Below, piece by piece: positions 20,719-28,064 of a stretch of 64,000 nucleotides of DNA. Numbering within the stretch: the first letter of the stretch is position 1; every line of letters begins with the position of its first letter. The notes below the pieces were generated by a model. It was not told the DNA's origin. It saw nothing but the letters and a program-made list of their open reading frames with translations, and did no database searches. Source of the DNA: Vicingaceae bacterium (GTDB taxonomy: Bacteria; Bacteroidota; Bacteroidia; Flavobacteriales_E; Vicingaceae); the NCBI GenBank assembly GCA_028336925.1, contig JAOKVV010000004.1, positions 43,041 through 107,040 of the forward strand, read 5' to 3'. The position numbers and the translations under genes were made by a program.

Positions 20719-20953
20719 TGGTAGACGTTTTTTTATAAAATATTCTCAACCCATCGTCACATCATAAATCCATACAAATCAATGAATTTATAAAAAAATC
20801 ATGCTCTCCAAATAGTAGCTGAATAAACTGTAGCTTTTATAAAAAAATCAATAATAATGAATTATCGACCTTTTTTTATAGCGCTACATTTAAGGTATTT
20901 TAATTCCTCTTGATTGCGGAGAATAAATACCTTTGTTTGAAAGCAACACTGAA

Positions 20954-21616
20954 ATGCAAAATATATATTGCCTGCCAGGCCTAGGCGCGGATCACAGACT
21001 ATTCAGCAAATTAAAAGTAGGTACGAACCTAATCCCAATCAAGTACATCAATGCTGAGACAGCAGATACTGCAGAAACCTACGCAGAGAAATTACTCGAT
21101 CAGATAAAAGAAGACAATCCAATATTAATGGGTGTGTCTCTTGGTGGAATACTAGCCATAGAAATAAGTAAACGAGTTCCGGTACAAAAATTAATTTTGA
21201 TTTCTACCATAAAATCTAAAAATGAACTTCCTCCCTATTTTTCATTACTAGACCACCTGCCTTTCGACATTTCTAAAACAGCTGCATGGTTTAAGAATTA
21301 TGGTGAGTTACTAAAACCATTTTACAACAAAATAAACAAGGAGGAGATGGATTTATTTAAGTCTATGCTCATTGCAACACCTGATGATTTTATTAACTGG
21401 GGAGTTGGTGCAGTTTCTCATTGGAAAAACGAAACAATAGAAACAGACCACATTCACATCCATGGCAGTTATGACCTAGTTTTTCCAACGAAATGGGTGA
21501 ATAATTATACGGAAATAAAGAGTGGGTCTCATTTTATGGTGGTCGACAAAGCAGACCAAATTAGCCCCATCATCAATGAACAATTAAAAAGCGTAAATGA
21601 AAAAAGCCTTTCTTGA
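20954..21616 (+). CDS. alpha/beta hydrolase
   Basis: MQNIYCLPGLGADHRLFSKL, GVSLGGILAIEIS nucleophile elbow, HIHGSYDLVFP. Start moved from TTG 20933 to ATG 20954. Confidence 0.82.
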   Translation: MQNIYCLPGLGADHRLFSKLKVGTNLIPIKYINAETADTAETYAEKLLDQIKEDNPILMGVSLGGILAIEISKRVPVQKLILISTIKSKNELPPYFSLLDHLPFDISKTAAWFKNYGELLKPFYNKINKEEMDLFKSMLIATPDDFINWGVGAVSHWKNETIETDHIHIHGSYDLVFPTKWVNNYTEIKSGSHFMVVDKADQISPIINEQLKSVNEKSLS

Positions 21617-21642
21617 TTGCGATGAAGCAACTAAGAAAGGCT
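21601..21642 (-). terminator. intrinsic terminator of tpx, overlapping the 3' end of the convergent hydrolase
   Basis: AGCCTTTCTT / AAGAAAGGCT perfect inverted repeat; on the minus strand followed by a T run. Confidence 0.75.
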
Positions 21643-21663
21643 AACATTTAGTGTTTTATACCG

Positions 21664-22173
21664 TTATTTTAAAGCATCTACTGCTTTCATTACGTTGTCA
21701 TAATTAGGCTCATGCGTAATATCACCTACCAGTTCCAAAAAGGTAATTTTATTGTTTTTATCGACAACGAATACTGCTCTAGCATGCAATCCTTTTAGTG
21801 GGCCTTCCGTCATGTCTAAACCATACGCTTTAGAAAATTCATGGTATCTAAAATCAGATGCATTAGTTACATTCTTAATGCCTTCAGCCTCACAAAAACG
21901 ATTCATTGCAAAAGGTAAATCTTTAGAAATAATTAATCCCTCTACACCCGTTCTATCTTTCAGCTGTGTATTAAACTGACGCGTTTCCATCTGGCATATA
22001 CCTGTGTCTAAACTAGGAACCGCAATTAATACTTTTACCTTGTTGTCTATTTCGGAAAGTGTTCCTTCTGATAAATCAGATTTTACATATTTGAAATCAG
22101 GAGCATTATCTCCTACTTTTGGAAGGTTTCCCGATAAATTTACAGGACTACCTTTAAAATTTGTTTGATCCAT
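21664..22173 (-). CDS. tpx: thiol peroxidase
   Basis: FKGSPVNLSGNLPKVGDNAPDF, VPSLDTGICQMETRQFN. Confidence 0.95.
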   Translation of the reverse strand: MDQTNFKGSPVNLSGNLPKVGDNAPDFKYVKSDLSEGTLSEIDNKVKVLIAVPSLDTGICQMETRQFNTQLKDRTGVEGLIISKDLPFAMNRFCEAEGIKNVTNASDFRYHEFSKAYGLDMTEGPLKGLHARAVFVVDKNNKITFLELVGDITHEPNYDNVMKAVDALK

Positions 22174-22342
22174 AGTTATGTTTTTTATCTTAACAATTAT
22201 ATGCTAATGTGGTTCTCGAATTTAACCAATAATAAATAACATTACTCAATCCGTAAGAATGAAAAATAAATAAAACCCATTTTATTAAAATAAATTATCT
22301 AATATTGTATAAACAAACTACTTAAACAAACCCCAAACACAA

Positions 22343-23209
22343 TTGAAAAAGCATTTCTTATTATTTTTTCTAAGCCTTACCTTAGTTACCCACCTATCCA
22401 AGGCTCAAAAAACTGCAGACACTTCACCCTCAGGAGATTCGAAATCACAGGGAATATCCGTATCACCTGCACACTTTCACCTTTCAATTGAACCAGGCGA
22501 CCAAAAAACAAAAAAAATTGCAGTAACAAATAACACAGATAAAACTCAATTATTCCAAGTAAAAGTTTATGACTTTAACATGAATGGTAAAGGAAAAAGT
22601 AGTTTTATCCCTAAGGGAGAAGGAGAATACTCACTATCTAAGTATATGAACATCTCACCAACATTTTTTGAAGTCGCGTCAGGAGAAAAAAAAGAATTTT
22701 CATACACTGTTTCAATACCTGATTCAGATGAAGGAAATAGAGCCGCATGGTCTGTAATTATGATAGAACAGGCGGAGCCTAAAAAAGAACTATCACCAAT
22801 AAAGAAAAGTGCAGGCACTATAGCTCTAGGTGTTATCCCAACTTATGCCTTTGGTGTTTACATTTATCAAAACCCACCAAATGTTTCAGTTAATAAAGTA
22901 GAGATTACCGACTTTGCTTTTACAACTGATCAAGGATCAAATTTTATCAACATTGAAACTAAGAATATCGGTGATGGAATTGCTTATTGTAACTCCTATG
23001 TTGACCTTATTAATAATGAAACAGGCGAACAGAGAAGATTAGAAGTAAAACGTTTTACAATAGTTCCTTCTTTAATCCGAGATTTTAAATTTCAATTACC
23101 AGAACTTCAAAATGGGAGTTACACCGCGATAGGAGTGCTGGATTTTGAAAATGCCGAAGAAATACAAGCAGCAAAAATGCAATTCACAATAAACCAACCT
23201 ATTAAATAA
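22343..23209 (+). CDS. periplasmic chaperone-like protein (DUF916/PapD-like Ig folds)
   Basis: TTG start; signal peptide; ISVSPAHFHLSIEPGDQKTKKIAVTNNTDKTQLFQVKVYDF and ISPTFFEVASGEKKEFSYTVSIPDSDEGNRAAWSVIMIE resemble fimbrial chaperone N-domains. Confidence 0.65.
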   Translation: MKKHFLLFFLSLTLVTHLSKAQKTADTSPSGDSKSQGISVSPAHFHLSIEPGDQKTKKIAVTNNTDKTQLFQVKVYDFNMNGKGKSSFIPKGEGEYSLSKYMNISPTFFEVASGEKKEFSYTVSIPDSDEGNRAAWSVIMIEQAEPKKELSPIKKSAGTIALGVIPTYAFGVYIYQNPPNVSVNKVEITDFAFTTDQGSNFINIETKNIGDGIAYCNSYVDLINNETGEQRRLEVKRFTIVPSLIRDFKFQLPELQNGSYTAIGVLDFENAEEIQAAKMQFTINQPIK

Positions 23210-23210
23210 A

Positions 23211-23999
23211 ATGATTAAAATGAAAAAACTAAATCTACTTCTCGCCAATATTCTTTTGATAGGTATTGGAGTATCAAATGCACAACTTATTGATGAAAAA
23301 GATGTAACCATAACTATGGACCTTCAACCGGTACTGCAGTTAGAAATGACTACATCGGACCAAATAGAATTTGTATTTGATGATATTAACGATTATTATG
23401 CAGGTATTACAAGATATGCAGCAACAGTTCTAAAAGTTAGTTCTACAGTAAGTTGGGATTTATACGCAGTAGGGAGATCTAATGGGAGCAATGGCCCAGA
23501 ATTTTGGGATCAACAAATCGATTATGGAAATAATAATGCTAATGCTATTCCTGATTTGCCATTATCATTATTAGAGCTTCGTCAAACACAACCAAATACA
23601 GGAGATGGAGCGGCAGTAGGTACATTCTCTGACTATTCTCAAGCGTTATCTGATGTAAATACTCCAAGCGCAGGCAATAGCTTATATGTAAATGCAGGTA
23701 CAAATACGCCTCCTACAACAAACGACAAATACATCGCAGGTCATGCAGGAACAACGGGTGTAGCAGGGGATGATTTTATGCCAGGCGGAAGCTACATGAC
23801 ACAAAATACGGTAAACTCAAACTATTACTATACAATTGATTACAGAATACTACCAGGCTTACCTGCAATTTTCCCAATGGCAGCTGATGCAGATGGAGCA
23901 ACATTTGAGGATTTAGAAACTGTAAATGGCGGTGGATCTTATGCAGAGCCAGGCGTATATACAATGTACGTGCAATATATATTATTAGAAGATCAATAA
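23211..23999 (+). CDS. small secreted beta-rich protein, putative fibre subunit
   Basis: Signal peptide MKKLNLLLANILLIGIGVSNAQ, beta-rich, C-terminus PGVYTMYVQYILLEDQ; immediately follows the chaperone-like gene. Confidence 0.55.
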   Translation: MIKMKKLNLLLANILLIGIGVSNAQLIDEKDVTITMDLQPVLQLEMTTSDQIEFVFDDINDYYAGITRYAATVLKVSSTVSWDLYAVGRSNGSNGPEFWDQQIDYGNNNANAIPDLPLSLLELRQTQPNTGDGAAVGTFSDYSQALSDVNTPSAGNSLYVNAGTNTPPTTNDKYIAGHAGTTGVAGDDFMPGGSYMTQNTVNSNYYYTIDYRILPGLPAIFPMAADADGATFEDLETVNGGGSYAEPGVYTMYVQYILLEDQ

Positions 24000-24009
24000 G
24001 AATCGTTAA

Positions 24010-24041
24010 AAGGAATCACTTAAAACGTGATTCCTTTTTTA
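24010..24041 (+). terminator. intrinsic terminator between the two subunit-like genes
   Basis: AAGGAATCAC-ttaaaac-GTGATTCCTT perfect 10-bp stem, then TTTT. Confidence 0.85.
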
Positions 24042-24059
24042 TCTATTAATCTAACATAT

Positions 24060-24671
24060 TTGAGAGCAAATTTACTCCTCTGTTCTATATCTTTATTCTT
24101 TACAAATTCACTTTACAGCCAAATACATTGTGGTTTAGTTGAAATTGAGCCAAACACAAGTATAAATAATTCAATAACGTTTGATAGTTTTCAGCGTTAC
24201 CAAGGAGGCTACACCATCAACAGTGCAGCTAGAATTAGAGTTAAAGTTGAAGATAAAAGTACACCTGATCCACTTTGCTCTTGGAGCCTTAGAATGATAG
24301 TGGACAATAATTCTGTAAGTGGAACTCCCATAGATGAATGGGAGGAGTTATACCTATATGGTTTAGGTAATAGTTCAAATCCGACAATTGATGCATTAGA
24401 AATTAGAGTAAGAAATGAATGCAGTACATCCCCTATAGATGGTGTATTTACTAATTTCAATAACGATCAGGATCTTATTGAAATAATTGCCCCATTACTA
24501 CCAATAACACCTGCGGGAAGTTGCACACTCAACGTGAATGGACCGGGGAGCTATCAAACTAATTATAATGAATTTAATTTTAATATTGATATTAGAGTAA
24601 AGCCAAATTTCACCTTCAATCCCGGGCTTTTTGAACTAAACATTAAGTTTATCTTAGAAGAAAACCCATAA
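24060..24671 (+). CDS. second small secreted protein, putative fibre subunit
   Basis: In-frame TTG at 24060 gives signal peptide MRANLLLCSISLFFTNSLYSQ; the GTG at 24027 lies in the terminator arm. C-terminus PGLFELNIKFILEENP parallels the preceding gene. Confidence 0.55.
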   Translation: MRANLLLCSISLFFTNSLYSQIHCGLVEIEPNTSINNSITFDSFQRYQGGYTINSAARIRVKVEDKSTPDPLCSWSLRMIVDNNSVSGTPIDEWEELYLYGLGNSSNPTIDALEIRVRNECSTSPIDGVFTNFNNDQDLIEIIAPLLPITPAGSCTLNVNGPGSYQTNYNEFNFNIDIRVKPNFTFNPGLFELNIKFILEENP

Positions 24672-24679
24672 TCCAAAAG

Positions 24680-27616
24680 ATGTCTTCTAGTAAATATACC
24701 CCTGTAATTAACTTACTAAAGCTAGTTTTAACTTTGCTACTTTCTGTTAATGCTATGAATAGCGTTGCGCAAGATAGCTTAATTAACAATCAAAATAAGT
24801 TAATTATAAACTTTAGAGACAGCACACAAGAATTAGTAAAAGGTCAATTAGTTACCAATGTTCTCCATATCATCAATCAAACTAATGAAACAAAAACTTT
24901 TGTATATGATATTTTACACCCTTCAGAGTGGACTCGACTAGATGACAAATTAGGGTACTCCTTGGAACAAGGTGATGAAATTTTCATTCCAATCATACTT
25001 ATCCCAAAACAAATAAGCAATACAAACACTGATATCTTCATCAATGCATATTTACTCGATGAGGAAAATCAACAAATTGGAAATGCTTACTTCTCCCTAT
25101 ATACAAAGAAGGAAGTTTCATGGGACGCTAGATCAATATCATCAGAAAGAATATACCTCAGGAATGGTGAAAAAAACACCACTATTAACTACCAGATCGT
25201 GAATACTGGAAATTTTGATCAGGAGATCATATTTTCCACAAATGCTTTAAGAAATAATATTATTTTAAAGGATAGTTCAGGAAGTAGACTCATAACTAAG
25301 CAACAAATAAAACTAAAAAGATATGAAGACACCATCTTTGACATTTCAGCCGAAGTCCTTCCTTTTATGGAAAGAAACTTTAAGAAAGTATCCGCTCTTA
25401 CTTATCAACCAAGTAGACTCACTGAGATAGAAAAATTTACATTATTCCTTCAAACAAATGAACCCAAACTTAAGGGGGAAAACCAATATTCTAGAAATAG
25501 TAAAATAGATATTTTGCGTTTAAACAGCCAAAAAGAAGTCAATCAATTTGGAGACAATCAATTGCCGCTAACAGTTGAAGCAAATATTCAAAATGTGTTA
25601 TCTGAATTCTCATTTATGAATATAAATGCAAGGGGTTTTAAACAACTTAATAAAGATGCTAGCTTATCCTATTTTGCTCAGCTCAACTACAATGAATCTT
25701 ATTGGAATAGTCAATCAATTATGAATTCGCCTTGGTATGTTGGGTATTTTGATGAAAGAAAAACCATTGAAATCGGAAATATATCAGGAAATATTAATGG
25801 TATTAATAATTTTGGAAAAGGCTTTAAAGTTTCCTACAAATATTTTGAAAATCAGAAATCAACAGTATACTATTTAAGAAACCCAACATTAGTTGGACCT
25901 TCACAAAACGAGTCTGTTGGTATAGAACATGAATCTAGGATTAATAATAACTTTAAAGTAATTGCAAAACTTGGTAGAAATATAAATCGAATAAGTGGCA
26001 ATGAAATTAATGCCTATTCAATTAGTCCAACCTTTACAATAAATAAAAACCATTCAATTAACTTACTTGCAACAATTACAGATAGACAGAAAATTGGATT
26101 AAGAAACACAGAAATTGGAAGCCTTTTTGGAGGTAGCTATTCAACTAACTACTTAGAAAAAAGAGCTAATTCTTCAATTACGTTTAGATTTAATGATAGA
26201 AAATTTAGCTCAGGCGGTTTTTCTAGAACGATTATTAATCAAAGAACCAGGTATACTATTAATAAAAAATGGAACTTTTTTATTAATAATAACTATCAAA
26301 AAATAGATTCAAGAAAGCAACTAAACACAAGTGTACCTCTACAAGAATATTTTTTCAATAATTTCTTTTTCTCAACAACAAGCAAAAATGGTACTTGGCA
26401 GCCAGGAGGATATTATAACGTAAACAATGTTCGCTTAAATAAAACACATAGTAGAGGAGTTTCATTTAGATATGCGACCTATAACTTTAAAAAAAATTCT
26501 CTAGTATCCCTTTTATTTAAAGCCGGATATAATGACCCGGTTGATTTTATAGACATCCCGAATTATTTCAACTTTGAATTTACGAGTATACTCAGATATA
26601 AAGTTTGGAATATCACTACCAGATATCATTATGGGGCACAGTCTATACCTGAATTACTTAATATGAGAGAGCAAAATTATACCGCTCAAAAACTAAGACT
26701 TTCAGCCAACAATCAATACCAATTTAAGAACCCAAAATATCTTTTTGAGAATACCTTATCCTATAATTTTACAAATCGCTTTAATAGCCATAACATTGGT
26801 CTATTCCCGCAAATCTTTTACTTTACTAATAATGGATATAGATTTGGATTAATGGTAAACTATAATCTAAGATCTAATAATTATTCTTCTTTATTTGATA
26901 ATTACCAGAATAACTCTATTGGAAGCAGTAATGACTTAGGAAATGTAACACAATCTACATTTAACCTTTCAATAAACATCAAAAAAGATTTTGGTATCCC
27001 ACTACCATTTTTAAAAAGCACCTCATCAACTGCAAAATTTAAAGTATTTTATGACTTAAATGGTAATGGACAATATGATGAAAATGAAATTTCAATTGAA
27101 AACACCGTACTTAGAATAAATGAATATGAAATAATTACTGATGAAAATGGTGAAGCGGGATTAACTAACTTGTCGTTTGGAACTTATCAACTAGGAATCA
27201 TTAGTTTAGATAAAATAAAAGGTTGGTTTCCTGAAATAGAAGATAGTATAGAGATATTCAATAGTAGAGTTATTTATGTGCCTTTCGTAAAAGGAATAAA
27301 AGTAATAGGAGAAGTTAATATTGATCAACAAAAGATAAGTATCGCAGATGAAAAGGATCAAATTAACCTTGAAAGAATCAAAATTACCGCCAATGGCAGA
27401 AGCGTATACAATACCTTAACCGATTCTGAAGGAAAGTTTGAATTTTATTTACCTGTTGGCCGTTATACTTTAACATTAGACGAAAGCATATTAGGTGATC
27501 GATTTAAGCTCGTAGAAAATAATATTGCAATAACACTAACTAAAAATAAAGAGGGATTATATTCCTCCTTTTATATTTTAGAGAAGAGAAGAAACATAAA
27601 TATTAAGACCTTTTAA
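24680..27616 (+). CDS. usher-like outer membrane protein with C-terminal SdrD/CNA-like domains
   Basis: 978 aa; signal peptide; N-terminal Ig-like region, long aromatic/Asn-rich alternating beta region (barrel-like), FYDLNGNGQYDENEISIENTVLRINEYEIITDENGEAGLTNLSFGTYQLGI. Confidence 0.55.
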   Translation: MSSSKYTPVINLLKLVLTLLLSVNAMNSVAQDSLINNQNKLIINFRDSTQELVKGQLVTNVLHIINQTNETKTFVYDILHPSEWTRLDDKLGYSLEQGDEIFIPIILIPKQISNTNTDIFINAYLLDEENQQIGNAYFSLYTKKEVSWDARSISSERIYLRNGEKNTTINYQIVNTGNFDQEIIFSTNALRNNIILKDSSGSRLITKQQIKLKRYEDTIFDISAEVLPFMERNFKKVSALTYQPSRLTEIEKFTLFLQTNEPKLKGENQYSRNSKIDILRLNSQKEVNQFGDNQLPLTVEANIQNVLSEFSFMNINARGFKQLNKDASLSYFAQLNYNESYWNSQSIMNSPWYVGYFDERKTIEIGNISGNINGINNFGKGFKVSYKYFENQKSTVYYLRNPTLVGPSQNESVGIEHESRINNNFKVIAKLGRNINRISGNEINAYSISPTFTINKNHSINLLATITDRQKIGLRNTEIGSLFGGSYSTNYLEKRANSSITFRFNDRKFSSGGFSRTIINQRTRYTINKKWNFFINNNYQKIDSRKQLNTSVPLQEYFFNNFFFSTTSKNGTWQPGGYYNVNNVRLNKTHSRGVSFRYATYNFKKNSLVSLLFKAGYNDPVDFIDIPNYFNFEFTSILRYKVWNITTRYHYGAQSIPELLNMREQNYTAQKLRLSANNQYQFKNPKYLFENTLSYNFTNRFNSHNIGLFPQIFYFTNNGYRFGLMVNYNLRSNNYSSLFDNYQNNSIGSSNDLGNVTQSTFNLSINIKKDFGIPLPFLKSTSSTAKFKVFYDLNGNGQYDENEISIENTVLRINEYEIITDENGEAGLTNLSFGTYQLGIISLDKIKGWFPEIEDSIEIFNSRVIYVPFVKGIKVIGEVNIDQQKISIADEKDQINLERIKITANGRSVYNTLTDSEGKFEFYLPVGRYTLTLDESILGDRFKLVENNIAITLTKNKEGLYSSFYILEKRRNINIKTF

Positions 27617-27699
27617 GATTGATGTTACATCGAAAATTGTAACTATTTTCTTTAAGTATTAATTCTCTCCTAAAGTTACAAATCTTAAGTTTTAAAATA

Positions 27700-27735
27700 C
27701 ATTGAAATGGCTGTCGGAGGAGCCCCAATTCAATG
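27700..27735 (+). other. intergenic hairpin
   Basis: CATTGAA...TTCAATG 7-bp outer arms with complementary interior (ggct/agcc) in a 450-bp non-coding gap. Confidence 0.4.
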
Positions 27736-28064
27736 ATTAAACTTTTATGGTAGCTGATAAGGAAAGAAAAATAACTTGCATTTTTAATTGGTCTAAACAT
27801 ATCTCCCTTTACCTTAAACAAAATTTCAAGGAATATTAGCTAAATTCAAAACCGATTGTGGTAAATAAATCAATCAAATAACTGCATAGAAGTCTATTAA
27901 TTGAACCAATTTATCGCTGAGATTACTTAGATAGTTAAATCGACCTTTTGCTTTAATATGAAAAGACTATTAAGTCCTTCTTGTTGATAAGTATCACTTA
28001 AGAAGTATTTGTTACTAATCAATTAATTCTATTTTTATCTTCAAGAAATCCTAATACAAGACCA

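Noticed and set aside
20787-20850. Direct repeat tttataaaaaaatca (20787-20801 and 20836-20850) upstream of the hydrolase
   Set aside because: Low-complexity AT-rich sequence; two copies are easily explained by composition.
24027-24059. GTG start for the second subunit gene
   Set aside because: The codon forms the right arm of a strong terminator and precedes a better signal peptide beginning at the in-frame TTG 24060.
27603-27821. 72-aa minus-strand ORF in the gap after the usher-like gene
   Set aside because: No domain, spans the intergenic hairpin and the end of the upstream CDS.
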